A DNA stretch of 37,099 bases from Dethiosulfatibacter sp. (GTDB taxonomy: Bacteria; Bacillota_A; Clostridia; Tissierellales; Dethiosulfatibacteraceae). Where the stretch lies: contig JAHRFV010000198.1 of assembly GCA_019084435.1 (NCBI GenBank), forward strand, positions 1 to 37,099, given 5' to 3'. Positions 1 to 8,355 of the stretch are shown here, piece by piece; the stretch's first letter is position 1, and the number at the start of each line of letters is the position of its first letter. The notes beneath the pieces are model-generated. The model saw nothing but the letters and a program-made list of their open reading frames with translations, was not told where the DNA came from and ran no database searches. The position numbers and the translations under genes are program-made.

Positions 1-18
1 ACAAAGGACGCAGCTTAG

Positions 19-138
<120 letters not shown>

Positions 139-144
139 CAAGAG

Positions 145-176
145 AAAAACCACCCGTCATTTAGATAGGTGGTTTT
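145..176. terminator. Hairpin terminator after 5S, shared with the convergent gene
   Basis: AAAACCACC pairs with GGTGGTTTT around a 13-nt loop and is followed by a T-run on the plus strand. The A-run before the left arm would serve as a U-tract for transcripts from the minus strand. The stem overlaps the last codons of the convergent small gene ending at 157, so it probably stops transcription from both sides. Confidence 0.8.
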
Positions 177-465
177 TTAGTGTTTCGATTAAACAACTAC
201 TTAGTGTATCTCCCTCACATTCCTCGCCGTTGATTATATAGCCATTTACCTGAATAACTGGTTTATCGGTGTCTATTTTTTCAATACAGGCTGAAATACA
301 GCCATTGATGTTCAGATAGAGATCGAAGTATTGGTCATCCTTGTAAACAAACTCAATATAGTCTAATGATTGTTTGATTCTTTTAAGTATCAGTTTTACA
401 TCATAGTAGGGATTGCAGTTTCCACACAGTTTTACTCTGACAAACAACTTATCTGGGTTCGCCAT
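157..465 (-). CDS. Small cysteine-rich protein with CGNCNP and GCxxxC motifs
   Basis: A 102-residue protein of unknown function. The start at 465 is preferred over the upstream ATG at 555 because it falls 4 nt after the stop of the preceding dehydrogenase gene and removes 30 residues that overlap it. No good ribosome binding site is visible, so translation is probably coupled. Cysteines C14 and C17 (CGNC followed by NP), C56 and C60 (GCxxxC), C83 and C91 stand out. Two CxxC/CxxxC pairs in about 100 residues suggest a thioredoxin-like or metal/Fe-S binding fold, but this is inference. No signal peptide or membrane segment is seen. It is last in a three-gene minus-strand unit with a 4-hydroxybutyryl-CoA-dehydratase-like enzyme, so a redox or maturation accessory role is possible but unproven. 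Confidence 0.7.
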   Translation of the reverse strand: MANPDKLFVRVKLCGNCNPYYDVKLILKRIKQSLDYIEFVYKDDQYFDLYLNINGCISACIEKIDTDKPVIQVNGYIINGEECEGDTLSSCLIETLKNHLSK

Positions 466-469
466 GGCT

Positions 470-1222
470 CTATTGTGCCGTCCAGCCACCATCAACAGTG
501 AGAATCGTTCCAGTGATGTAGCTAGCTTCATCTGAGGCGAGGTAGACAACGGCACTGGCTATTTCCTCAGCTGTACCAAATCTTCTCATAGGTGTTTTAC
601 CAAGTAGATATTTTCGGACCTTCTCCTCGTTCAGGACATTCTCGTTGATCGGTGTTATAACATAACCCGGAGCGATGCCATTGACTCTGATACCATATTT
701 AGCCCACTCCAGAGCAAGACCTCTTGTTAGTTGAACGACGCCTCCCTTACTACATAGATAAGGTAGTACACTTTTATCTCCAACCAATCCGAGCATTGAA
801 GCAATATTGACGATTCTACCGTGATTCTGTTTAATCATTCTTTTACCAACAGCTTGAGAGGTTAGAAAAACACCTTTCAAGTTTGTGTCAACAACAAAAT
901 CCCAGTCATCCTCAGTCAATTCTTCTGCTGGTTTGGTGACAGCAACACCTGCATTATTGACCAGTATATCGATAAAACCAAATTCCTTAACTGTCTGTTC
1001 AACCATTGAGTCTATCATTTTCTTCTGGGTGATGTCGCAGGCGTAAGCCATAGACTTGACACCCTTATTTTTGATTTCCTCTGCGACTCGGACGCAGTCT
1101 TCTTCGCTTCTACTGACGATGACAACATTAGCGCCACAGTCAGCAAGGCTGTGTGCTGTAGCGTAACCTAGACCTTTGGTCGCACCGGTTACAATTGCTG
1201 TTTTTCCACTTAAATCAAACAT
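470..1222 (-). CDS. Short-chain dehydrogenase/reductase (SDR family)
   Basis: A 250-residue cytoplasmic NAD(P)-dependent oxidoreductase of the classical SDR family, at the family's usual length. The Rossmann nucleotide-binding motif TGATKGLG is at residues 13-20, NNAG at 89-92, and the catalytic triad is S142, Y155 and K159 (YLCSK). The C-terminal ITGTILTVDGG motif is typical of FabG/gluconate-5-dehydrogenase-like members. The substrate cannot be read from the sequence. It starts one base after the stop of the upstream dehydratase-like gene with GAGG as ribosome binding site, so the two are co-translated from one mRNA. A hydroxyacyl or keto intermediate of that pathway is a plausible substrate, by context only. 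Confidence 0.9.
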   Translation of the reverse strand: MFDLSGKTAIVTGATKGLGYATAHSLADCGANVVIVSRSEEDCVRVAEEIKNKGVKSMAYACDITQKKMIDSMVEQTVKEFGFIDILVNNAGVAVTKPAEELTEDDWDFVVDTNLKGVFLTSQAVGKRMIKQNHGRIVNIASMLGLVGDKSVLPYLCSKGGVVQLTRGLALEWAKYGIRVNGIAPGYVITPINENVLNEEKVRKYLLGKTPMRRFGTAEEIASAVVYLASDEASYITGTILTVDGGWTAQ

Positions 1223-1223
1223 C

Positions 1224-2669
1224 TTATTCCTCGCTTTCTATACCTGCAAGTCTTTTAGCCAACGTCTTTTTGTATTCCACATTGGCCTGCCTTGCCATTA
1301 CAACCCTTTGCGCCTGAGGAGAGCCTGCCCCATGCATGCTTTCAACCAACGCAGTGCCGCCTGTCATATTCTCTATCAGTCTGGCCATTCTATATCTTTC
1401 ATCCGTTGTGAATTTTCCGTTGCCTTTCAGATATTTTTGCATATATTTCCCGATTTCAGGATCATTCAAGTCTTTCTCAGATGGCATAGTGGCGATAAAT
1501 CCCCCAGCTATATCATGGCTGAGTCTGCAGATCTCATATATGAATCGGGTGACATTTTGTTTGTCAACATTTGCCAGCAATGGATTAACGTAGTAAGCAC
1601 CGGAAGGCAGTTGATGGCCATCACATGAACATGCCAAAGCACAGCAATAAAGCGTTTCAGTCAGGTGAACCATTTCAGTGATCTTGTCCTTCACATGGCT
1701 GGCACCGGCCGCGCCATTGTATTCAGCAATTGCTGCGGTCGCACCGATTATGATATCGCTGACACCACCCTTGCATCCACCGTAGTTCTGCCTGTGATAA
1801 GACGCGAATCGTTCAACCATCAGGCCAGCAAATTGGGTCTCGCCGAACATGAACACCCTTTCCCAAGGAACAAACACATTCTCAAGGATGGTGATGCATT
1901 CGCCACCGACCACTCCAAATTTAGGATTTCCCTGGTCTATCTGATCCCATTTTCTTTTGTCATTTGACTGACGCCCGAATATATGGATAACACCTTCTGC
2001 GTCAACAGGGATAGCACAAGCTACTGCATAATCCTTATCATCTGGTGATAATGCTGTTGTCGGCATAACGAGCATTTCAAATGAATTAACCATACCGGTC
2101 ATATGCATTTTTGCGCCTTTGATGACGATGCCTTTTTCATTTTGCTCAACGACATGCACAAACATATCAGGATCTTCTTGTTTACCAGGTGGCAAGGCCC
2201 TGTCGCCTTTTGGATCAGTCATAGCTCCAGCAACTATCAGGTCATTCTCCTGAATATATTCCAAATATTTAGTGAATCGTTTGAAATAATCAGTTCCCAG
2301 CTTCGCATCCATGTCATAGGTTGTGGAGTATAGCGCGTTCAATGCATCGAAACCGACACATCTCTGGTAGCAGGAACCGGTTTTCTGAGAAATCGCCCTC
2401 AGCATTTTAACTTTCTTGATCAGATCATCGGTGCTCTGGTGTATATGGGTGAAGCGGTTGATTTTTTTGCCTGTCAGATGTGAGACTGTCGTCACCAACT
2501 CTTCATATGCGGGAACATGGGCCATGTCATAGGTCATTGCTACAGCATTGATATGCGGTTGAATCAGCGGGTGCCCTACAACGCAGTCTATCTTTTGTCC
2601 CTCGGAATAAACGATTGGCTTCAGTTGCTTTAAAGCATCCATGTATTCTTGTCCAGTTTTAAGTGCCAT
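1224..2669 (-). CDS. 4-hydroxybutyryl-CoA dehydratase / 4-hydroxyphenylacetate 3-hydroxylase family protein
   Basis: A 481-residue flavoprotein of the acyl-CoA-dehydrogenase-like 4-HPA hydroxylase family. The start at 2669 (MALKTGQEY) follows a perfect AGGAGG; the 35 extra upstream residues are not family-like. It resembles clostridial 4-hydroxybutyryl-CoA dehydratase (AbfD), which binds a [4Fe-4S] cluster through three Cys and one His and converts 4-hydroxybutyryl-CoA to crotonyl-CoA. The equivalent ligands are all present: C100, C104 (CxxxC), H292 and C299 (HRQNYGGC). The QSTDDL, MTDPKGDR and ESMHGAGSPQAQR segments also match that family. Having all four ligands argues against a pure flavin hydroxylase. 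It heads a unit with an SDR and a Cys-rich protein and diverges from a sigma-54 regulator. The exact substrate (4-hydroxybutyryl-CoA, vinylacetyl-CoA or a homologue) is unproven. Confidence 0.85.
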   Translation of the reverse strand: MALKTGQEYMDALKQLKPIVYSEGQKIDCVVGHPLIQPHINAVAMTYDMAHVPAYEELVTTVSHLTGKKINRFTHIHQSTDDLIKKVKMLRAISQKTGSCYQRCVGFDALNALYSTTYDMDAKLGTDYFKRFTKYLEYIQENDLIVAGAMTDPKGDRALPPGKQEDPDMFVHVVEQNEKGIVIKGAKMHMTGMVNSFEMLVMPTTALSPDDKDYAVACAIPVDAEGVIHIFGRQSNDKRKWDQIDQGNPKFGVVGGECITILENVFVPWERVFMFGETQFAGLMVERFASYHRQNYGGCKGGVSDIIIGATAAIAEYNGAAGASHVKDKITEMVHLTETLYCCALACSCDGHQLPSGAYYVNPLLANVDKQNVTRFIYEICRLSHDIAGGFIATMPSEKDLNDPEIGKYMQKYLKGNGKFTTDERYRMARLIENMTGGTALVESMHGAGSPQAQRVVMARQANVEYKKTLAKRLAGIESEE

Positions 2670-2708
2670 TAAGTAACCTCCTAATATAATCATAATTATG
2701 TAATAACT

Positions 2709-2717
2709 ATTATAACA
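2709..2717 (-). promoter_or_regulatory. Extended -10 promoter element for the dehydratase unit
   Basis: On the minus strand this reads TGTTATAAT, an extended -10 (TGnTATAAT), about 40 nt upstream of the start at 2669. No convincing -35 or sigma-54 element is seen on this side of the divergent intergenic region. Confidence 0.4.
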
Positions 2718-2732
2718 TATAAACTCAAAGTC

Positions 2733-2761
2733 TTTCATGTTTATAGTCAATCGTGTATAAT
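2733..2761 (+). promoter_or_regulatory. Putative housekeeping promoter of the first sigma-54 activator
   Basis: TTTCAT, a 17-nt spacer and a perfect TATAAT at 2756-2761 lie about 40 nt before the start codon at 2802. The -35 is weak. It suggests that the activator itself is transcribed by the housekeeping RNA polymerase. Confidence 0.35.
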
Positions 2762-2801
2762 AAAATATTATCACAGTCTAATATCGTCTGGAGAAGTTGC
2801 T

Positions 2802-4244
2802 ATGGATTATAAGTTACTGCTGAAGACCGTTTTGAAGTACAAAAAGCAAAGCATAGTTGTTGTTGATTCAGATGGCAACATTGTATTTTTTAATGATATA
2901 AAAGGAGAAATCTTTGAGACAGACCCCAAATATGCTATTGGTAAAAATATACTGGATATATTTGGAGGTATCGATAAAGAAAAAAGCACTTTATATAGAG
3001 TTTTGACAAGTAAAACGCCAATCATTAATAATATCCAGACTTTCCAGACTTATAAAGGTAACAAGGTAACATCAATAACCACAACTCTACCTATACTTCT
3101 AGATGGAAATATTATTGGTGCTGTTGAAATATTGGAAGATATTAATGACTATAAAAAGCTTTCTAATACGATAATCCTGTCTAAGCATATAGCTGAACCT
3201 GAGCATGATAACATGGGATATAGATCCAACGGGACCCAATACACATTAAATGATATCATTGGCGAAAGTAAAAGCATAGAAGAACTAAAAAAGAAAGTAT
3301 ATAAAATCGCAGACAGTTCGTCTTCGGTATTGATATACGGTGAGACTGGAACAGGAAAAGAACTGGTTGCTCAATCCATTCACAATGCAAGCTTTAAGAG
3401 AAGAAAGGGTCCGTTTATAGCTCAAAATTGCGCAGCTATACCTGATACATTGCTGGAAAGTATTCTTTTTGGAACAAGTTTAGGCAGCTTTACCGGTGCA
3501 AAGGAGAAATTGGGATTGTTTGAACTTGCAGATGGGGGAACATTGCTACTCGATGAGATAAATTCCATGAATCTGGATTTGCAAGCTAAACTGCTAAGAG
3601 TACTACAAGAAGGTAGGATCAGAAGAGTAGGTAGTGATAAAACGGTGGCTGTTGATGTTAGAATAATTGCTTCGACAAATGTCTCCCCGATGGAGGCTGT
3701 TGAACAAGGGGTAATAAGAAGAGATTTGTTTTATAGGCTTAATGTGATAGGTCTTAATATAGACCCTCTAAGAACGAGAAAAACAGATATAGAATTATTG
3801 ACCCAATATTTTATTGATAATTACAACAAGCTTTTATCAAAGGAGATAAAAGGATTATCAAATGAATGCAAAAACCTGTTCAATCAATACAATTGGCCTG
3901 GTAACGTAAGAGAGCTTAAATATACCATAGAAAACATCATAAATTTCATTGAGAATAATGAAATCACTGAGGATGATTTACCAGAGCATATTCTTAGATT
4001 CGGTGATACATCTTCTCTAAATAAAAGCATAAATTCGGAAATCAGAGAAATAGAAAAAGAAGAAGAAGAAATAAAGCCATTGAATGAGACAATAGAAAAT
4101 CTTGAAAGAGATATAATCATAAAAGCATTATTGAAATCAAGAGGGAACAAGACAAAAGCCGCTGGACTTTTGAAAATTCCAAGACAAACATTAAATAATA
4201 AAATTATTAAATATAATATTTTAGAAAATTATCAAGCAGAGTAG
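2802..4244 (+). CDS. Sigma-54-dependent transcriptional activator, PAS-AAA+-HTH (RocR-like)
   Basis: A 480-residue bacterial enhancer-binding protein. An N-terminal PAS sensor covers roughly residues 10-115, followed by an AAA+ ATPase domain (about 150-380) and a Fis-type HTH near the C-terminus (about 440-475, NKTKAAGLLKIPRQTL). Walker A is GETGTGKE at 180-187. The sigma-54 contact loop reads GSFTGA at 228-233 (consensus GAFTGA). Walker B is LLLDEIN with D251 and E252. No receiver domain is present, so control is by ligand binding rather than phosphorylation. The length and the FGTSxGSFTGA and LLLDEINSM segments recall RocR, the arginine-catabolism activator of Bacillus. A perfect sigma-54 promoter begins 26 nt after its stop, so the downstream peptidase genes are its likely targets. 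It is a paralogue of the regulator at 17549-18958. Confidence 0.92.
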   Translation: MDYKLLLKTVLKYKKQSIVVVDSDGNIVFFNDIKGEIFETDPKYAIGKNILDIFGGIDKEKSTLYRVLTSKTPIINNIQTFQTYKGNKVTSITTTLPILLDGNIIGAVEILEDINDYKKLSNTIILSKHIAEPEHDNMGYRSNGTQYTLNDIIGESKSIEELKKKVYKIADSSSSVLIYGETGTGKELVAQSIHNASFKRRKGPFIAQNCAAIPDTLLESILFGTSLGSFTGAKEKLGLFELADGGTLLLDEINSMNLDLQAKLLRVLQEGRIRRVGSDKTVAVDVRIIASTNVSPMEAVEQGVIRRDLFYRLNVIGLNIDPLRTRKTDIELLTQYFIDNYNKLLSKEIKGLSNECKNLFNQYNWPGNVRELKYTIENIINFIENNEITEDDLPEHILRFGDTSSLNKSINSEIREIEKEEEEIKPLNETIENLERDIIIKALLKSRGNKTKAAGLLKIPRQTLNNKIIKYNILENYQAE

Positions 4245-4269
4245 GATAAACAAGTCATTTCTAGGGTGG

Positions 4270-4285
4270 TGGCACATAAATTGCA
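4270..4285 (+). promoter_or_regulatory. Sigma-54 (-24/-12) promoter P1
   Basis: TGGCACATAAATTGCA matches the consensus TGGCAC-N5-TTGCA exactly. It lies between the sigma-54 activator gene and the first M24 peptidase, with the -12 GC about 50 nt before the start codon at 4335. Transcription should need an enhancer-binding activator. Confidence 0.92.
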
Positions 4286-4334
4286 TAACCATTTAATTAA
4301 GATCACTTATTATAATCAGTAATGGGGGTTAAAA

Positions 4335-5399
4335 ATGTTTAATAAAATTATGTCATTGATGCAAAATGAATTTATCGATGGTCTTTTTGTCAGCAATCCA
4401 TATAATGTACAGTACATCAGTGGATACAGAGAGCAAAATGCGTATGCACTCATTACTGAAAACGGTAGATATTTACTCACTGATGGCAGATACAAAGAGT
4501 TGGCCTCTAAAACTACTAAGGGTTTTAAGATAATTGACTGGCAAAAAAAGGAGTTTAAGCTAAAAGAAGCCATTAACGAGTTGATCAAAGAGGAAAATGT
4601 AACAAGACTGGGATTTGAGGCTGAGTACATTACCTATAAGCAGTTTACAGATTTATACGATATGATAGAAGCTGAAATAACCCCGGTAGTTGGACTTATT
4701 GAAAAACTAAGAGAGATCAAATCTCCAGAAGAAATCGCCAACATAAAAGTCGCTTGCCAAATTAATGACACGGTTTTTTTGAAGTTACTGGATAGAATCA
4801 AAGTTGGTGTAACGGAGAAAGAGCTTTCCGCTTTGTGTGTATATTATATTAAAATGGAAGGTGGAGATGCCCAAGTTGGAGAAAGTATCTTTTTGACAGG
4901 GAAGAGATCGTCGTTAATAATTGGCTATCCAACTGACGCAAGGCTTGAGGAGGGTGATTTTTTGCTAATGAACTATGGGGCAAGATACAAAGGATACCTT
5001 ACTGACTTTTCAAGAACTGTTGTAATTGGGAAACCAAATTCTGAGCAAAAGAGAATCTATGAAACAGTCCAAAATGCCCAAAATGCAGCTATCAATTCAA
5101 TAAAGGCAGGCGCATTAGCGAGGGAACCTTTCTTCAAATCAGCCAAAGTGTTTGAAGAAGCTGGTTTGTTAGAGTATCATTATGAAGGAATGGGCCATGG
5201 AATAGGATTATTTATGCATGAAGAACCTTTTTTAGATAAAAATTCAAAAAATATTTTGGAGAAAAACTCTGTTTTAACGGTGGAACCAGGTATTTACATT
5301 CCGGAATGGGGTGGAGTCAGATTGGAAGATATTGTGGTAGTGACAGAAACTGGTAGTGAAGTATTATCTAAAACGACCAAGGATTTGATAGAGGTCTAA
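4335..5399 (+). CDS. M24 family Xaa-Pro peptidase paralogue with altered active-site residues
   Basis: A 354-residue protein of the creatinase/aminopeptidase P family (Xaa-Pro aminopeptidase or prolidase), with a creatinase-like N-terminal domain (about 1-125) and a pita-bread M24 domain. Ribosome binding site is GGGGG. Active enzymes of this family use a dinuclear metal site of Asp, Asp, His, Glu and Glu. Here the second Asp (D224), His (H288) and both Glu (E317, E331) are present, but the first Asp is Asn (N213, LMNYGARYKG). The conserved His of the SLxHG segment is Ile (I196, SLIIGYP). The neighbouring paralogue at 5604 keeps both residues (H195, D212). This copy may therefore be catalytically weak or have a non-peptidase (substrate-binding or regulatory) role. 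It is transcribed from sigma-54 promoter P1 and ends at a strong terminator, so it forms its own unit. Confidence 0.9.
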   Translation: MFNKIMSLMQNEFIDGLFVSNPYNVQYISGYREQNAYALITENGRYLLTDGRYKELASKTTKGFKIIDWQKKEFKLKEAINELIKEENVTRLGFEAEYITYKQFTDLYDMIEAEITPVVGLIEKLREIKSPEEIANIKVACQINDTVFLKLLDRIKVGVTEKELSALCVYYIKMEGGDAQVGESIFLTGKRSSLIIGYPTDARLEEGDFLLMNYGARYKGYLTDFSRTVVIGKPNSEQKRIYETVQNAQNAAINSIKAGALAREPFFKSAKVFEEAGLLEYHYEGMGHGIGLFMHEEPFLDKNSKNILEKNSVLTVEPGIYIPEWGGVRLEDIVVVTETGSEVLSKTTKDLIEV

Positions 5400-5419
5400 A
5401 AACGACTTAAAAATAACAG

Positions 5420-5468
5420 AACGACCAAATTTGGGCGAATTAACGTCAAAAATTTGGTCGTTTTTTTT
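5420..5468 (+). terminator. Rho-independent terminator after the first M24 gene
   Basis: A 13-bp perfect stem (AACGACCAAATTT with AAATTTGGTCGTT), a 17-nt loop and an eight-T run. It separates the first peptidase unit from the next one, which has its own sigma-54 promoter. Confidence 0.9.
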
Positions 5469-5551
5469 ATATGTTTATTGAGAAGACATGCTTAATAAAT
5501 GAGGGTGTTCAAAATAAAGCACTTCAGGAAAATTTTATCTGGATAGAGATG

Positions 5552-5567
5552 TGGCATATTATTTGCA
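5552..5567 (+). promoter_or_regulatory. Sigma-54 (-24/-12) promoter P2
   Basis: TGGCATATTATTTGCA carries the invariant GG and GC at the correct spacing (TGGCAT-N5-TTGCA) and differs from consensus at one base. It lies about 38 nt upstream of the start codon at 5604 and downstream of a strong terminator. It most likely drives the second peptidase and the peptide-importer genes. Confidence 0.88.
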
Positions 5568-5603
5568 TTATAGAAGGTTACCAAGTTAAGGAAGTGAGGG
5601 ACT

Positions 5604-6671
5604 ATGAGTAAAGACATTCAGCAGATGATGGTGGAGAAAGGTATTGAAGCATTTTTTGTCAGCCAAATACATAACGTAAGGTACTTAAGTGGATACAAGA
5701 GCGATGATGCGTATTTGTTGCTAGTTAGAGGCAAACGTTATTTATTAACAGACCCCCGCTATGTAGAAGAGGCTTCAGATAATACTAAAGGCTACCAGAC
5801 TATAAATTGGCGTAATTATAATAGTGTGGGATGCGCAGTTGCAGATTTGATTTCTGGAGAAAAACTAAAAAGCCTACATTTTGAGGAGAACAATATCAGT
5901 TTTGATTTATTTAACCAATTACAAAAGGAGATAGATGTAAAACTCACTCCAATTGAAGGAGCGGTAGAGGATTTAAGATCTGTCAAGAATATTGATGAAA
6001 TAGCCTGTTTAAGAAAAGCGTGTGAAATCGGTGACCGGGCGTTTAATCAAATACTTGAAGACATTGAGGTAGGAATAACAGAAAGACAGCTATCAGCAAA
6101 GCTGGGTTATTATCTAAAAAACGAAGGCTCGGATGCTAGAGGTTATGAGAACATTACACTTTCAGGTGCCAGAACCTCTTTACTTCATGGAATTCCTTCA
6201 GATAAGAAAATTGAAGAAGGTGATTTGATTCTCATGGATTTTGGTGCTGGTTACCAGGGATATCTTTCTGACATGAGTCGTACAGTTGTTTTGGGAAGAG
6301 CCACTGAAAAACAACGGGAAATGTACGCTATTATCAAAAAATCGGAGGAGGATATGATAGCCTCAGTAAGAGCAGGAGTGGATGCTAAGAACACCTACAT
6401 AGCTTCACTTAAGGCTATGGAGAGTACTAAATACAAGAAATATCATTACAACGGAGTTGGTCATGGCATTGGACTCGCTGTTCACGAAAAACCATTTATT
6501 GGTCCAAAATCTGAAGACCGGTTTGTTGCCAACAATATCATAACCCTTGAACCGGGAATATACATACCAAAATGGGGGGGGGTGAGGATTGAAGATCAAG
6601 TTTTAGTGACAAATGAAGGTTGTGAAGTATTAACAAAATCACCAAGGAATTTAATTGAGATATCCAACTAA
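5604..6671 (+). CDS. M24 family Xaa-Pro aminopeptidase/dipeptidase
   Basis: A 355-residue cytoplasmic metallopeptidase of the aminopeptidase P/prolidase family, which cleaves the X-Pro bond that ordinary peptidases cannot. All metal ligands are present: D212 and D223 (MDFGAGYQGYLSDMSRT), H287 (GVGHGIGL), E316 (TLEPGIY) and E330 (VRIED). The substrate-binding H195 (SLLHG) is also kept. Length fits the short Gram-positive PepQ/PepP group. The ribosome binding site AAGGAAGTGAGGG precedes the ATG. It is a tandem paralogue of the gene at 4335 and sits between sigma-54 promoter P2 and the peptide-importer genes, consistent with digestion of imported proline peptides. A run of nine G at 6574-6582 lies inside the conserved WGGVR codons just before the last ligand. 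Whether it is an aminopeptidase or a dipeptidase cannot be told from sequence. Confidence 0.92.
   Translation: MSKDIQQMMVEKGIEAFFVSQIHNVRYLSGYKSDDAYLLLVRGKRYLLTDPRYVEEASDNTKGYQTINWRNYNSVGCAVADLISGEKLKSLHFEENNISFDLFNQLQKEIDVKLTPIEGAVEDLRSVKNIDEIACLRKACEIGDRAFNQILEDIEVGITERQLSAKLGYYLKNEGSDARGYENITLSGARTSLLHGIPSDKKIEEGDLILMDFGAGYQGYLSDMSRTVVLGRATEKQREMYAIIKKSEEDMIASVRAGVDAKNTYIASLKAMESTKYKKYHYNGVGHGIGLAVHEKPFIGPKSEDRFVANNIITLEPGIYIPKWGGVRIEDQVLVTNEGCEVLTKSPRNLIEISN
6574..6582 (+). repeat. Homopolymer G9 tract inside the M24 peptidase gene
   Basis: Nine consecutive G encode the conserved Trp-Gly-Gly-Val of the M24 domain. In the paralogue the same residues are coded as TGGGGTGGAGTC, without a long run. 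In this AT-rich sequence such a tract is a candidate for slipped-strand frameshifting, or for sequencing error. Confidence 0.85.
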
Positions 6672-6747
6672 AGATACTCAATCCAACTCACATTTTAGGA
6701 TTTTTAAAATGGAGAATCTATCTTAATCAGAAAACAGGAGGGTTTTT

Positions 6748-8322
6748 ATGAAGAAGAAGTCTATATGCATCATAAGTTTAATACTAATAGCAATGATGTT
6801 GTTTACAGGATGTGGTCAAGCAGGGGGAAATGATGTAACCACAACTGGTAATAGCGCTACACCAACAGAAAGTGAAACAGAAGCTGTAGCTAAAAGAACA
6901 GATCTGAATTTGGGAGCAATAGGAGAGCCGAAAACACTTGATCCTACTCAGATAAGTGACTTAGTTGTATTCTATGTGACACATCAAATCTACAATCATC
7001 TAATTGACAACAGAACGGATGGGAATCTAGTACCAGGCGTTGCTGAAAGCTGGACATACTCGGATGATGGTACCGAAATTACTTTCAAATTAAGACAAGG
7101 GGTTAAATTCCATAATGGCGATACAATGACAGCAGACGATGTTGTATATTCTTTTGAAACTGCTATAGCATCGGCCTTCACAAAAGGTGTTACTGCTGTT
7201 ATGGACTCAGTAAGTAAAGTTGATGAAAATACAGTTGTCTTAAAATTAAAGCATTCTTATGGACCTATAGAGTATTGTGTAGCATCCTCCCAAATTCCTA
7301 TACTTAACAAAAAAGCACATGAAGCTGATCCAGAGGGATATGCTAGAAGCCCTATAGGAACAGGACCTTATAAATTCGTTGAGTGGAAAAGTGGCGATAA
7401 AATAATTCTAACCGCCTTTGATGATTATTATAAAGGGGCTCCAGCAATTAAAGACGTAACCTTTAAAATAATAATTGACGGAAGTACGGCAGTTGTTGCT
7501 CTAGAAAATGGCGAGATCGACATAATTGATACACCACCTAAAACTGATCGTCAAAATCTAATAGACAATCCAGATATAGCTTATTATGAAACTGAAATTG
7601 CTTCCACAGTATTTATGGCCATAAATCATAACAGCGAGTTATTTAGCAACAAGAAACTAAGAGAAGCAGTCAGCTACGCAATAGACAAAGAATCCTTGAT
7701 TATTGGGGCTGTTGAAGGAATAGGAACGGCTTTGGAAACACCAATGGCTAAATCAACTTTTGGTTGGCCTGAAGATTTTAAGAATAAGCAATATGATGTA
7801 GAAAAAGCGAAACAATTACTAATCGAGGCTGGTTATCCAGACGGCTTAGACATAGTTTTGAAAACAAATGAATCAGCTACATATTTCAAACCGACAGAGG
7901 TTATACAAGACCAATTAAGACAAATTGGAATAAACGCAAGTATATCTAAAATGGAAAGAGGCGCTTTTTGGGATGATATACTGACTAAGCGTGATTATGA
8001 CATAGTTGTTTCAGCAGCTACAGCGACTTATCCTGATGCTGATTATATCTATTCCACATTCCATTCTAGAATGGTAACTGAAGGAAGAAATTACTTCAAC
8101 TATTCGAATCCAGTACTTGATGATCTTTTAGAAAGAGGAAGACTGTCAAATGACCAAGAAGAAAGAAAACAGATTTATAGAGAGATATGTGAATTATTCG
8201 AGGAAGATGTTATATCAATTCCTTTATACACGTATATGACACCAATTGCAGCCAACAAAGACTTAAAAGGCGTTATGGCTCATCCAACGAACAGAATGTT
8301 TGTAGAAGATTATTCTTGGTAA
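6748..8322 (+). CDS. Peptide ABC transporter substrate-binding lipoprotein (DppA/OppA family)
   Basis: A 524-residue extracytoplasmic solute-binding protein of family 5. A lipoprotein signal peptide (MKKKS, hydrophobic core, LFTGC) places the lipidated cysteine at C22, followed by a Thr/Ser/Glu-rich linker (about 25-48). The mature part contains the family signature around LRQGVKFHNGDTMTADDVVYSFE-like residues (about 108-130) and the usual C-terminal lobe. It is anchored to the outer membrane face and delivers di-/oligopeptides to the permeases encoded at 8511-10352. The ribosome binding site AGGAGGG is strong. A stable hairpin separates it from the permease genes, as is common where the binding protein is made in excess. 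Context points to proline- or hydroxyproline-containing peptides as ligands, but the sequence does not prove this. Confidence 0.94.
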   Translation: MKKKSICIISLILIAMMLFTGCGQAGGNDVTTTGNSATPTESETEAVAKRTDLNLGAIGEPKTLDPTQISDLVVFYVTHQIYNHLIDNRTDGNLVPGVAESWTYSDDGTEITFKLRQGVKFHNGDTMTADDVVYSFETAIASAFTKGVTAVMDSVSKVDENTVVLKLKHSYGPIEYCVASSQIPILNKKAHEADPEGYARSPIGTGPYKFVEWKSGDKIILTAFDDYYKGAPAIKDVTFKIIIDGSTAVVALENGEIDIIDTPPKTDRQNLIDNPDIAYYETEIASTVFMAINHNSELFSNKKLREAVSYAIDKESLIIGAVEGIGTALETPMAKSTFGWPEDFKNKQYDVEKAKQLLIEAGYPDGLDIVLKTNESATYFKPTEVIQDQLRQIGINASISKMERGAFWDDILTKRDYDIVVSAATATYPDADYIYSTFHSRMVTEGRNYFNYSNPVLDDLLERGRLSNDQEERKQIYREICELFEEDVISIPLYTYMTPIAANKDLKGVMAHPTNRMFVEDYSW

Positions 8323-8355
8323 TAGAGACGTATTAATCAATAGTCACAATTCTAT

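Noticed and set aside
466..555. N-terminal extension of the small Cys-rich protein to an ATG at 555
   Set aside because: It lies inside the SDR gene in another frame; the ATG at 465, 4 nt after the SDR stop, fits operon spacing.
1176..1967. Plus-strand open frames of 85-150 codons opposite the dehydratase gene
   Set aside because: They lie antisense to a well-conserved enzyme gene and lack ribosome binding sites and recognisable motifs.
2670..2801. Sigma-54 promoter for the minus-strand dehydratase unit
   Set aside because: No TGGC-N8-TGC-type element is present on the minus strand here; an extended -10 is seen instead.
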